NCBI GenBank assembly: GCA_041158345.1
Contig: JBEBBO010000122.1
Coordinates: forward strand, 24,163 to 88,162
DNA length: 64,000 bases
Source: UBA6136 sp041158345
GTDB taxonomy: Bacteria; Pseudomonadota; Gammaproteobacteria; Methylococcales; Methylococcaceae
Reading direction: 5' to 3'
The notes beneath the pieces were generated by a model, which worked only from the letters and a program-made list of their open reading frames with translations, had not been told where the DNA came from and did not search any database. Positions within the stretch are counted from its first letter, which is position 1; each line of letters starts with the position of its first letter. Below, in pieces: positions 16,042 through 25,592 of this stretch. The position numbers were made by a program, and so were the translations under genes.

Positions 16042-18861
16042 CTAGAGAGCTCTGATCTTCTGAATTTGCGCCTCTAGTTCAGAAAGATTGCTCTTAAGGT
16101 CGTCCAGACGCGCCCTCTCCTTTGCCACGACAGCTTCAGGTGCCTTGGCTAGAAATCCCTCATCGCTGAGCTTACCCTCAAGACGTGGAACCTCCTTGGA
16201 TAACCGTTGAATTTCTTTATCCAGTCGAGCAAGTTCCGCATCCTTGTCAATGAGACCACTCATCGGAATCATAATCTTGAGATCGCCGACCAGCGCAATG
16301 GCAGACTCAGGTGCCGATGCACCAGCAGCCAACCATTCGAGACTCTCAACACGCCCGACCTTTTGGATGAAATCACGGCTGGCTGCAAGGTATTCGCGAT
16401 CCTGCGCTGACCCGGCATCCAGAATGACCTTGAGCGGTTTTCCCGGCGCGATGTTGATTTCGCCTCGGATCCTCCGAATACCCAAAAGGAGGGCCATCAT
16501 CCATTCGATCGTGACTTCACTGGTCTGATCCAGACGCGAGGCGTCCTCTACAGGATAGGGCTGTAACATGATAGTAGCGCCTTGTTTTCCTGCCAGAGGA
16601 CCAATCTTCTGCCAAATTTCCTCGGTGATGAAAGGCATCACAGGATGGGTGAGACGAAGCACCGTCTCGAAGACTTCAATCAACGTCCGTCGAGTCCCGG
16701 TCTGCAAGGCCAGATCGTCACTATGCAAGCTGACCTTTGCCAATTCGAGATACCAATCACAATACTCATTCCAGATAAATTCGTAGAGGCTCCTTGCCGC
16801 AAGGTCAAATCTGAAATCGTTGAAAGCCGCCGTAGTTTCCTCTACCGCATGATTCAAACGAGAGAGAATCCAACGATCTGCCAGACTCAATTTTGAATGG
16901 GCCGCATCAAGTACCTGATTCTCGGTATTCATGATGACAAACCGAGCCGCGTTCCAAAGTTTGTTACAGAAGTTTCGGTAACCCTCGACACGCCCCATGT
17001 CAAATTTGATATCTCGACCGGTCGAAGCCAATGAGGCGAACGTAAAACGAAGAGCATCGCAGCCGTAGGAGGCGATGCCATCGGGGAACTCCTTTCGGGT
17101 TCGGCTATCGATTTTTTGAGCCATCTGCGGCTGCATCAACCCCGTTGTTCTCTTGGCAACCAAGGCATCCAGCGTAATGCCGTCAATGATGTCGAGTGGA
17201 TCAAGGACGTTGCCTTTGGATTTGGACATCTTTTGGCCTTCCGCATCGCGGACAAGGCCATGGACATAAACCGTTTTGAAAGGAACCTGGGGGGTTCCGT
17301 CGGGGTGCTTCATGAAATGCATGGTCATCATGATCATGCGTGCAACCCAGAAGAAAATGATGTCAAAGCCTGTGACAAGAACATCTGTGGGATGGAAGAG
17401 TGCGAGCTCACGGGTCTTTTCCGGCCAGCCGAGCGTTGAAAAGGTCCACAACGCCGACGAGAACCACGTATCCAGAACATCCTCGTCCTGATGAAGTCTC
17501 GTGGAATCAGGGAGCGAATACCGCTGTCTGACTTCGGCTTCGTTACGCCCGACGTAAACATGTCCGGTTTCGTCATACCAGGCAGGAATCCGATGTCCCC
17601 ACCAGAGTTGCCTCGAGATACACCAGTCCTGAATGTCTCTCATCCATGAGAAATAAAGGTTCTCGTACTGTTGTGGCACGAATTGAATTCGCCCATCTTC
17701 GACGGCTTCAATGGCAGGGCCAGCAAGCTTCTTTGCATCCACATACCACTGATCTGTGAGCCAGGGCTCAATCACGACACCTGAGCGATCTCCCCTAGGC
17801 ACCTTGAGAGCGTGAGGCTCAATGGTCTCGAGGAAATCTTGAGACTTCATGTCTTCAACGATTTTTTCCCTCGCCTCAAAGCGGTCAAGTCCGGCATAAG
17901 CCGACGGAGCCCGTTCACCATGTCCAGCCTGATACTGACCAAATGTCAGCACTGTAAATTCGGGAAGTATTCGCGCGTTTTGATCAAAAACATTGATCAG
18001 TGGCAATTGATGTCGTTTCCCGACTTCATAATCATTGAAGTCATGTGCCGGGGTGATCTTGACACAACCGGTCCCAAACTCGGGATCAACGTAGTCGTCC
18101 CCCACAATCGGAATTTCACGACCGACCAAAGGCAGACGTATGGTCTTGCCAATCAAGTGCCGATAGCGCTCATCCTCAGGATGCACCGCAACAGCGGTAT
18201 CGCCCAGCATGGTCTCAGGCCGAGTCGTTGCAACGACTAAATGTCCCGAACCATCACTCAGGGGATATCTAAAATGCCAAAGACTCCCCTTTTCCTCGAC
18301 ACTCTGCACCTCAAGATCCGAAATCGCGGTATGAAGGACGGGATCCCAGTTCACCAATCGTTTACCCCGATAGATCAACCCATCATCGTAGAGTCGAACA
18401 AAGGCTTCTTTGACGGCTTCGGAGAGCCCCTCGTCCATGGTAAAGCGCTCACGGTCCCAATCCACCGAGGACCCCAATCGCCTTAATTGGCGAGTAATAT
18501 GGCCGCCCGACTCGGCCTTCCAGTCCCATACCTTCTCAAGAAACTTCTCGCGCCCCAAATCCAGCCTGGTCACCGATTGGGCAGCCAACTGCCGTTCGAC
18601 CACCATCTGAGTTGCAATTCCAGCGTGGTCCGTGCCCACCTGCCAGAGCGTGTTATGCCCCTGCATTCGACGAAATCGAATCAAGGTGTCCATAATCGTG
18701 TTATTGAACCCATGCCCCATATGAAGGCTGCCTGTAACGTTAGGCGGCGGGATCATGATGCAGAACGGTGTGCCCTCGCCCGAAGGTCGAAAATGGCCCT
18801 GCCCCTCCCAAAATTCATACCAACGCTGTTCAATACTGTGGGGTTCGTAAGTCTTGTCCAT
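16042..18861 (-). CDS. valS: Valyl-tRNA synthetase
   Basis: 939 residues (E. coli 951), class I synthetase. PNVTGSLHMGHG contains the HIGH motif variant, and KMSKSKGNVLDP is the KMSKS loop. The CP1 editing domain and the C-terminal coiled coil (leucine- and lysine-rich, about residues 880-939) are present. It lies 83 bases downstream of holC; pepA-holC-valS is a common gammaproteobacterial order. Confidence 0.98.
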   Translation of the reverse strand: MDKTYEPHSIEQRWYEFWEGQGHFRPSGEGTPFCIMIPPPNVTGSLHMGHGFNNTIMDTLIRFRRMQGHNTLWQVGTDHAGIATQMVVERQLAAQSVTRLDLGREKFLEKVWDWKAESGGHITRQLRRLGSSVDWDRERFTMDEGLSEAVKEAFVRLYDDGLIYRGKRLVNWDPVLHTAISDLEVQSVEEKGSLWHFRYPLSDGSGHLVVATTRPETMLGDTAVAVHPEDERYRHLIGKTIRLPLVGREIPIVGDDYVDPEFGTGCVKITPAHDFNDYEVGKRHQLPLINVFDQNARILPEFTVLTFGQYQAGHGERAPSAYAGLDRFEAREKIVEDMKSQDFLETIEPHALKVPRGDRSGVVIEPWLTDQWYVDAKKLAGPAIEAVEDGRIQFVPQQYENLYFSWMRDIQDWCISRQLWWGHRIPAWYDETGHVYVGRNEAEVRQRYSLPDSTRLHQDEDVLDTWFSSALWTFSTLGWPEKTRELALFHPTDVLVTGFDIIFFWVARMIMMTMHFMKHPDGTPQVPFKTVYVHGLVRDAEGQKMSKSKGNVLDPLDIIDGITLDALVAKRTTGLMQPQMAQKIDSRTRKEFPDGIASYGCDALRFTFASLASTGRDIKFDMGRVEGYRNFCNKLWNAARFVIMNTENQVLDAAHSKLSLADRWILSRLNHAVEETTAAFNDFRFDLAARSLYEFIWNEYCDWYLELAKVSLHSDDLALQTGTRRTLIEVFETVLRLTHPVMPFITEEIWQKIGPLAGKQGATIMLQPYPVEDASRLDQTSEVTIEWMMALLLGIRRIRGEINIAPGKPLKVILDAGSAQDREYLAASRDFIQKVGRVESLEWLAAGASAPESAIALVGDLKIMIPMSGLIDKDAELARLDKEIQRLSKEVPRLEGKLSDEGFLAKAPEAVVAKERARLDDLKSNLSELEAQIQKIRAL

Positions 18862-18944
18862 GTTTCTAGAGTAGGCTGGTTGGCCCCCAAGAATGGGGGA
18901 AGCAGTGGGGAGTGAATTGGGAATGCCGGTACAGGAAACCCGGT

Positions 18945-19370
18945 TTAAATTTGGTGTGTCTGAAGTTCCATACCGGAAGCTTGATACTGGCGATAGCGGT
19001 TGCGACCAGCAAGGCGGACATCAGGGTCTTGGTCAACAATCTCTGCGATTCTGGGGTACTCGTCATGTCCTTTTGGCATCATACCGCCAAGATTAAGCAG
19101 TACATCCTGACCACCCGGCGCCATTCCACCGAAGCCGATTAAGACGGGCGCCTGCCCGCCTTGAGGATCATAAGCCTCATGAGGAACAAAGCTTCCCTGG
19201 CGAAAGGTCCAAAGCAGATCGTCGAATTGTTTTGCTTCGTCCTCAGTATCCAAGGTGACGAAGATGGATAGTCCTTGGCGATAAATCTTCTCTATCAGCC
19301 TACAGGCAGTGATCCTGCGTTGAGCAGGATCATCAGACTGCAGTACGTAAAAATCTACGCGTGTCGCCAT
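18945..19370 (-). CDS. holC: DNA polymerase III chi subunit
   Basis: 141 residues (E. coli 147). The N terminus RVDFYVLQSDD and the downstream CRLIEKIYRQG and DLLWTFRQGSFVPHE are typical of HolC. Chi links SSB with the clamp-loader complex through psi. The ATG overlaps the pepA TGA by one base, so translation is coupled. Confidence 0.93.
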   Translation of the reverse strand: MATRVDFYVLQSDDPAQRRITACRLIEKIYRQGLSIFVTLDTEDEAKQFDDLLWTFRQGSFVPHEAYDPQGGQAPVLIGFGGMAPGGQDVLLNLGGMMPKGHDEYPRIAEIVDQDPDVRLAGRNRYRQYQASGMELQTHQI

Positions 19371-20857
19371 CAGAGCTGATCAAGGAGATACTGCATGAGC
19401 AAGGGAACGGGTCGACCCGTAGCACCCTTTTCTGCGCCGGTCTTCCAAGCCGTACCAGCAATATCAACATGAGCCCAAGGATAATCCTTGGTGAAGCGTG
19501 ACAGGAAGCATGCGGCAGTAATACTTCCGCCATCTGGCCCCCCAATATTGGCCAGATCGGCAAAGTTGGACTTGAGCTGGTCTTGATATTCCTCCCAGAG
19601 AGGCATCCGCCAGACACGGTCATACGTCGTTTCGCCCGCCTTGACCAAAGAGGCAGCCAGCGCGTCATTGTTACTCCAAAGGCCGCTGGGATGCCGGCCC
19701 AAAGCGACAATGCAAGCGCCTGTCAGGGTTGCTAGATCAATCACGGAAGCAGGCTCATAACGCTTCGCGTAATGCAAAACGTCACAGAGCAGCAAGCGAC
19801 CCTCGGCATCCGTATTGAGAATTTCGATAGTCAGCCCCGCCATGCTCTTTACGATGTCACCGGGCTTATTGGCCGAGCCGGACGGAAGGTTTTCAGATGC
19901 TGCGACCAGTCCAACGACATTGATTGGGAGTTGAAGCTCAGCAATGGCAGCCATCGTTCCTATCACACTGGCGCCGCCGCACATGTCGTACTTCATCTCA
20001 TCCATGCCCGCCGATGGCTTGATGGAAATACCCCCGGCGTCAAACGTCAGACCCTTACCTACCAGGACGTGTGGGGCGGTTTTGGCGGCACCACCACTGT
20101 ATTCCATGACGATGAGTCGCGCAGGCTCAATGCTGCCCCGTGAGACGGAAAGGAACGAGTGCATGCCGAGTTCGGAGATCTCCTCCTCACCCAAAATCTT
20201 GGTCTTGAGTTTCTTGTGGGACTTGCCAATTTTTTCAGCCTCATTGGCCAGATAGGTTGGCGTACAAATGTTGCCGGGAAGGTTGCCGAGCTCTCTCGCA
20301 ATGTTCATCCCCGATGCAATGGCCTTCCCTTCACGAACCCCCTGCTGGAGCGCATCGGCATCAGCTTTACCCGAGACCAGGAACGTAACGCGGGATACCT
20401 TGCTTTTTGTAACCGGCGGATCGGTCTTGAGCTCGGAGAACTTGTAGGCCGAGCTTTCAAACACTTCGATAAATTGGCGGACATTCCAGGATTCCGACTG
20501 GCCACCAACCGAAACCTCATGGAGGGCAGAGACAATCTGTTTGGCTGGGGTAGTCAGCGCCGCTCGTGCAGCTGCTGCCAAGCTTTTGCGATAGGACGCG
20601 ACCGTCACGTCCTCCTTTTTTCCGAAACCGACGGCGATAACCCTTTCAATCGCCTCAATACCAGTGTTCCCGATTACCAGAATGTCACCGGGCTTTCCCG
20701 AGAAATCATCCCGCTTGAGTAACCTTTCCAGAAGACCTCCGAGGCGAGCATCCAGCGCTTCCGCGGTTGGTGTGAGCTTACGCTTGTTGAACACCCCGAC
20801 GATGATGCATGAGGCCTCAAGGTTTTCGACAAATTCAGATTTAACCTGGTAGTCCAT
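19370..20857 (-). CDS. pepA: Leucyl aminopeptidase (M17)
   Basis: 495 residues from ATG 20857 (E. coli PepA 503). The metal-binding signature NTDAEGRLLL and the KGLTFDAGGISIKP block give a two-zinc/manganese active site. The frame stays open to 21013, but the extra residues look non-coding and the ATG start gives MDYQVKSEF, a normal N terminus. In E. coli PepA also acts as a DNA-binding factor; that is not visible here. Confidence 0.95.
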   Translation of the reverse strand: MDYQVKSEFVENLEASCIIVGVFNKRKLTPTAEALDARLGGLLERLLKRDDFSGKPGDILVIGNTGIEAIERVIAVGFGKKEDVTVASYRKSLAAAARAALTTPAKQIVSALHEVSVGGQSESWNVRQFIEVFESSAYKFSELKTDPPVTKSKVSRVTFLVSGKADADALQQGVREGKAIASGMNIARELGNLPGNICTPTYLANEAEKIGKSHKKLKTKILGEEEISELGMHSFLSVSRGSIEPARLIVMEYSGGAAKTAPHVLVGKGLTFDAGGISIKPSAGMDEMKYDMCGGASVIGTMAAIAELQLPINVVGLVAASENLPSGSANKPGDIVKSMAGLTIEILNTDAEGRLLLCDVLHYAKRYEPASVIDLATLTGACIVALGRHPSGLWSNNDALAASLVKAGETTYDRVWRMPLWEEYQDQLKSNFADLANIGGPDGGSITAACFLSRFTKDYPWAHVDIAGTAWKTGAEKGATGRPVPLLMQYLLDQL

Positions 20858-21100
20858 AGTAAACTGTTGCTCCGGATAGCTGGATTTTCGGATGGTTTGT
20901 GAGCACGTACATATGCCTGCAGAGACCCCGGAAATGATTAGCCCGGAAGCATAGCAAGCAAACTGGGCGTCCGTCCAAGGCGATATCGCGCTTTGGTCAA
21001 AAGCCGTGACCACGACCCCCTAATTCCGAGAACCTCAGCCAAGCCAGGACGCATGAACGACCCGATCGTTAGGACCACCCGCCGCGCTAGTCGTTCACTC
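20858..21100. other. Divergent intergenic region between pepA and lptF
   Basis: 243 bases separate the two divergent starts. On the minus strand TTTGCT and TAATCA (about 16 bases apart, around 20935-20965) could be a weak promoter for pepA. Nothing convincing is seen for lptF. No repeat or RNA gene was recognised. Confidence 0.4.
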
Positions 21101-22189
21101 ATGTCGGTCATCGACCGAATGATCGCGATGGAACTTCTCAAAACCCTGCTTTCGATCCTCTTGGTGTTGGTCACCATTATCGTCAGCCGGAAATTCCTTG
21201 GCATCCTGACAAAAGCGATTGAAGGTGAAGTCGCTTCTGAAACCGTTTTTTCGCTGCTGGGGCTCAAGACGCTCTCCGCCATAGCCATTCTGATTCCTCC
21301 CTCTGCCTTTATGGCCGTACTGAGCGTCATGGGAAGAATGTATCGGGATCATGAGATGTCGGTTCTCGCTTCTGCCGGAGTCGGGTCCAAGCGACTATTC
21401 CAGGCCTTATCTTGGGTCATGATTCCCGTGTTCATTTTTTCGATCGTCATGGCGCTTGAAGTGATGCCCTGGAGTGAACGAAAAAGTCAGGAACTGATCA
21501 ACCGCGATACCGAAACGCACGACATCCGAGGCATCAAGGCAGGCCGGTTCAATGAGTTTAGCTCGGGCGATATTGTTCTTTACGCTGAGGAAATGGATGA
21601 AGAGCAGAACATGCGGAAGATCTTCGTCCAAAGCAGTAAGAATTCGTCTACCTCGGTCGTCATTGCGGACTCCGGACGCCTTCAGAAAGTCCCCAACGGC
21701 GATAACTTTGTCATTTTGAATCATGGCAAGCGCTATCAGGGGGTGCCGGGTGAGCCGACATACACAATCAGCGAATTTGACGAATACGGCGTGCGGATCA
21801 GTGGACCGGAGGAAGTGGCCGACAGCCTCAAACGAGAGGCCATGGCGAGCACGGCGCTTCTGATGAGCGCGACACCCAAGGAATTGGCCGAATTTCAGAA
21901 GCGCATCGGTATCCCGCTCGGGGTGATCGCGCTGGCCATTCTCGCGGTTCCCCTATCCCGCGTCTCGCCGAGACAAGGACCGTACGGTAGCGTTTTCTAT
22001 GCGTTTATCATCTACATCGTCTACGAGAACGTACAGAAAATCACCCAAGGCATGCTGATGAGCGGCAAATTGCCGTGGTGGTCTGCCTATGCCCTAATTT
22101 ATGGGCTACTTGGCCTCATGACTGTGGTCCTCTTTCTCAAAAATCTCGGGCCCCGCTGGATTCGTTACCGCCTTAGCAGGAAGTCATAA
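21101..22189 (+). CDS. lptF: LPS export permease LptF
   Basis: 362 residues from ATG 21101 (E. coli 366). Six membrane helices surround a periplasmic jellyroll; the N-terminal IDRMIAMELLKTLLSILLVL aligns with E. coli LptF. With LptG and LptB it extracts LPS from the inner membrane. The frame is open upstream to 20993, with another ATG at 21053, but 21101 gives the family-typical N terminus. lptG follows three bases after the stop. Confidence 0.93.
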   Translation: MSVIDRMIAMELLKTLLSILLVLVTIIVSRKFLGILTKAIEGEVASETVFSLLGLKTLSAIAILIPPSAFMAVLSVMGRMYRDHEMSVLASAGVGSKRLFQALSWVMIPVFIFSIVMALEVMPWSERKSQELINRDTETHDIRGIKAGRFNEFSSGDIVLYAEEMDEEQNMRKIFVQSSKNSSTSVVIADSGRLQKVPNGDNFVILNHGKRYQGVPGEPTYTISEFDEYGVRISGPEEVADSLKREAMASTALLMSATPKELAEFQKRIGIPLGVIALAILAVPLSRVSPRQGPYGSVFYAFIIYIVYENVQKITQGMLMSGKLPWWSAYALIYGLLGLMTVVLFLKNLGPRWIRYRLSRKS

Positions 22190-22192
22190 CCC

Positions 22193-23266
22193 ATGATCGG
22201 GAGTCTTGATCGTTATATTGCCGGCGAAGTCATCAAGGGCGCTCTAGTCGCTCTATTGGTTCTTTTGACCTTACTGACTTTTTTCAGCTTCGCTGATGAA
22301 CTGAGCGACATGGGGAAAGGGGCCTACGGGATGAAGCAGATTTTTGCTTATCTGCTTTTGACCTTGCCTCGCAACTTTTACGAGCTGCAAGCGCCTGCCG
22401 CTCTTGTTGGAAGTCTGGTGACACTTGGAGCGCTCGCCAACAATCGTGAGTTGGTGGCCATGCAAGCGGCCGGGGTCTCACGAATTCGAATCATCGGCGC
22501 TGTCCTTTTGGGTGGCGTTGTTCTGCTGGTTCTGTCGATTTTGGTCGGAGAACTCATCGCCCCGCCCTCTGAGCGAGCGGCGCAGAACCTCAAATCGATT
22601 GCCCAGACCGATCAAGTCACTTCGCGATCGAAATACGGTTTCTGGGTTCGTGATCGGAATGTCTTCATCAACATTCGCTCAATTTACGAGCGTCAAACCT
22701 TGGGCAAAATCAATATTTACGATATTGGTGAGGGGCGTGATCTCCTCAAGGCAACGCATGCCAAAGAGGCTGTCCATACGGGACTTCAGTGGCGTCTCAA
22801 GAACATCAGCACCACTTATTTTCAAGACAACAAGACGGTGACCGAGCACCAGGACGATACGGATTGGTCATCTGTCCTTGCCCCTGATTTGTTGAATGCC
22901 TTTGTCATTCGTCCTGAAAACCTCTCCGTGATTGAACTGCTTCATTACATGGAATACCTCAAGGAAAACGGACAGGCTTCTCAAATTGTCGAACAAGCGT
23001 TCTGGGGTCGGATCATGAATCCGCTTGTCACTCTCATCATGTTGATGGTTGCTGTCCCCTTTGTCATGACGGTTCGGCGCGAAGTCGGAACCGGGCAACG
23101 AATTGTGGCTGGGGTCGTCATCGGGCTAGGCTTCCACCTTTTTGACAAGATGTTTGGCCATTTGGGGCTCGTCTATGAAATGAACCCCCTCTTCTCCGTC
23201 GCATTCCCCGGATTTTTGGCGCTCAGCATCGTTACCTGGGTCCTTTGGCGAATGAAGATCAGCTAA
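22193..23266 (+). CDS. lptG: LPS export permease LptG
   Basis: 357 residues (E. coli 360). The N terminus LDRYIAGEVIKGALVALLVLL, six predicted membrane segments and the large periplasmic domain match LptG. It pairs with LptF. The short spacing to lptF indicates one transcript. Confidence 0.95.
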   Translation: MIGSLDRYIAGEVIKGALVALLVLLTLLTFFSFADELSDMGKGAYGMKQIFAYLLLTLPRNFYELQAPAALVGSLVTLGALANNRELVAMQAAGVSRIRIIGAVLLGGVVLLVLSILVGELIAPPSERAAQNLKSIAQTDQVTSRSKYGFWVRDRNVFINIRSIYERQTLGKINIYDIGEGRDLLKATHAKEAVHTGLQWRLKNISTTYFQDNKTVTEHQDDTDWSSVLAPDLLNAFVIRPENLSVIELLHYMEYLKENGQASQIVEQAFWGRIMNPLVTLIMLMVAVPFVMTVRREVGTGQRIVAGVVIGLGFHLFDKMFGHLGLVYEMNPLFSVAFPGFLALSIVTWVLWRMKIS

Positions 23267-23280
23267 TTTCTGAAACAGTG

Positions 23281-23319
23281 CAGAACCCTGCTCGGGGGAC
23301 CATAGGGTCTGATTTTTGC
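23281..23319 (+). terminator. Probable terminator after lptG
   Basis: CAGAACCCT (23281-23289) pairs with AGGGTCTG (23304-23311) with one bulge, followed by ATTTTT. The loop is large (14 bases). It overlaps the promoter of the next gene. Confidence 0.45.
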
Positions 23320-23345
23320 TAAAATCAGGCGCTAATTAAGGAATT
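23320..23345 (+). promoter_or_regulatory. Extended -10 promoter and RBS of the thioredoxin-like gene
   Basis: TGCTAAAAT gives an extended -10 (TAAAAT at 23320-23325) without an obvious -35. AAGGA at 23338-23342 precedes ATG 23349 by six bases. Confidence 0.5.
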
Positions 23346-23348
23346 CTG

Positions 23349-23906
<558 letters not shown>

Positions 23907-23957
23907 ATTAGCCCCACCAAATCCACTCCATTCCATCCAACCAGTAGGAATCTTTAC

Positions 23958-25133
23958 ATGAGCTTCAAGAGACTGACCGAACTTGACCTGACGGGAAAGC
24001 GTGTTCTGATCCGTGCCGATCTCAATGTGCCGGTCAAGGACGGCAAAGTGACCAGTGAAACGCGCATTCGCGCCAGCGTCCCGACCATCGAACACTGCCT
24101 TAAAGCGGGTGCGAGCCGGATTATGGTCATGTCCCATCTCGGTCGTCCGACTGAAGGCGAGTTTTCTGAAGAATCTTCCATGAGGCCGGTCGCGGATCGC
24201 CTGAGCGCTCTTTTGGGTAAGCCCGTGACACTCGCCAAGAACTGGCTGGATGGCGTAGACAGCGCAAACGGGGAAGTGGTCCTTTGCGAAAATGTTCGCT
24301 TTAACAAGGGTGAAAAGAAGGATAACGAAGACCTGGCCAAACGCATGGCCGGGCTCTGCGATGTGTACGTCATGGACGCCTTTGGAACCGCGCATAGAGC
24401 TGAAGCCTCCACGCATGGAGTCGGCATCCACGCCCCCATAGCCTGCGCAGGCCTTCTTTTGGCAGCAGAACTGGATGCGCTTGGCAAGGCACTGAAGAGC
24501 CCTCAGCGCCCGTTATTGGCCATAGTCGGGGGATCTAAAGTTTCCGGGAAGCTCGAAGTCCTTGAATCACTGTCCAATCTCTGCGATCAATTGATCGTCG
24601 GTGGCGGCATTGCCAACACCTTCATTGCGGCAGCTGGATATCCTGTCGGTAAGTCACTTTATGAAGCTGACCTGATTCCGGAAGCTAAGCGCCTTATGGA
24701 AAAGGCGAAGTCGCGTGGCGGCGAGATCCCAGTCCCTACCGATGTGGTGACTGCGAAGGAGTTTTCAGAGTCTGCAGCCGCAACCATCAAGAAAGTTCAG
24801 GATGTCAGCGATGATGACCTGATCCTCGATATCGGGCCGGAAACAGCGGCTCGTTATGCCGAAATCATCAAATCAGCTGGAACCATCGTCTGGAATGGGC
24901 CCGTCGGGGTTTTTGAAATCGAACAATTCAGCCACGGCACGCAGGCTGTCGCGAAAGCTGTCGCTACCGGCAAGGGCTTTTCCATCGCTGGCGGTGGAGA
25001 TACGCTGGCCGCGATCGAAAAATACGGCATCGAAAAGGACGTGTCTTACACCTCTACTGGGGGCGGTGCTTTCCTCGAATTCCTTGAGGGCAAGAAACTG
25101 CCTGCCGTTGCCATGCTGGAAAGCCGCAACTAA
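23958..25133 (+). CDS. pgk: Phosphoglycerate kinase
   Basis: 391 residues (E. coli 387). The N-terminal signature RVLIRADLNVPVKDG and the nucleotide-binding C terminus (WNGPVGVFE, GGGDTLAAIEKYG) are intact. It catalyses ATP formation from 1,3-bisphosphoglycerate, or the reverse in the Calvin cycle and gluconeogenesis. Here it is not adjacent to gap, fba or pyk. Confidence 0.97.
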   Translation: MSFKRLTELDLTGKRVLIRADLNVPVKDGKVTSETRIRASVPTIEHCLKAGASRIMVMSHLGRPTEGEFSEESSMRPVADRLSALLGKPVTLAKNWLDGVDSANGEVVLCENVRFNKGEKKDNEDLAKRMAGLCDVYVMDAFGTAHRAEASTHGVGIHAPIACAGLLLAAELDALGKALKSPQRPLLAIVGGSKVSGKLEVLESLSNLCDQLIVGGGIANTFIAAAGYPVGKSLYEADLIPEAKRLMEKAKSRGGEIPVPTDVVTAKEFSESAAATIKKVQDVSDDDLILDIGPETAARYAEIIKSAGTIVWNGPVGVFEIEQFSHGTQAVAKAVATGKGFSIAGGGDTLAAIEKYGIEKDVSYTSTGGGAFLEFLEGKKLPAVAMLESRN

Positions 25134-25151
25134 GTTTAGTTCAAATACCGC

Positions 25152-25178
25152 GCAGGCCCTGATTCACGCAGGGCTTGC
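25152..25178 (+). repeat. Hairpin between pgk and rpoZ
   Basis: GCAGGCCCTG (25152-25161) and CAGGGCTTGC (25169-25178) form ten pairs, one of them G-U, with a seven-base loop. The following sequence ATGCGTTTGG has no T-run, so it may be a weak terminator or a message-end stabiliser. Confidence 0.5.
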
Positions 25179-25259
25179 ATGCGTTTGGTCTATACAAATC
25201 GTAACGTTTGGGGTAAAACCCATTCAAAAGAAAGTTATTTATTGAGAGTATTAAATTTC

Positions 25260-25541
25260 ATGGCAAGAGTGACCGTAGAAGATTGTCTCGACAATGTAGA
25301 TAATCGTTTCCAGTTGGTTTTGGTCGCCGCAAAACGTGCGCGCCAGCTTACCATCCATCCTGAAGACTCCAAGGTAGCTTGGGAAAATGACAAGCCAACT
25401 GTAGTGGCTCTGCGCGAAATTGCATCGGGCGATATTACCCGCGATTACTTAAGCGTACCGGTGAAGCAGGATCGTTTTACCCTTGCGCGCCCCCCTTTCC
25501 CCACCCCGGGCCCTGACCTCGACGACGAGGATTTTGACTGA
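25260..25541 (+). CDS. rpoZ: RNA polymerase omega subunit
   Basis: 93 residues (E. coli 91). MARVTVEDCLDNVDNRFQLV is the omega N-terminal signature. Omega assists beta' folding and forms part of a ppGpp site on RNA polymerase. It precedes spoT, as in E. coli, linking the ppGpp enzyme and a ppGpp target. gmk, which precedes rpoZ in many relatives, is missing here. Confidence 0.95.
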   Translation: MARVTVEDCLDNVDNRFQLVLVAAKRARQLTIHPEDSKVAWENDKPTVVALREIASGDITRDYLSVPVKQDRFTLARPPFPTPGPDLDDEDFD

Positions 25542-25592
25542 TTCCATTCCGGGGGCTTGAGGACAACCGCAACATGACATTCCCTTAAAGAC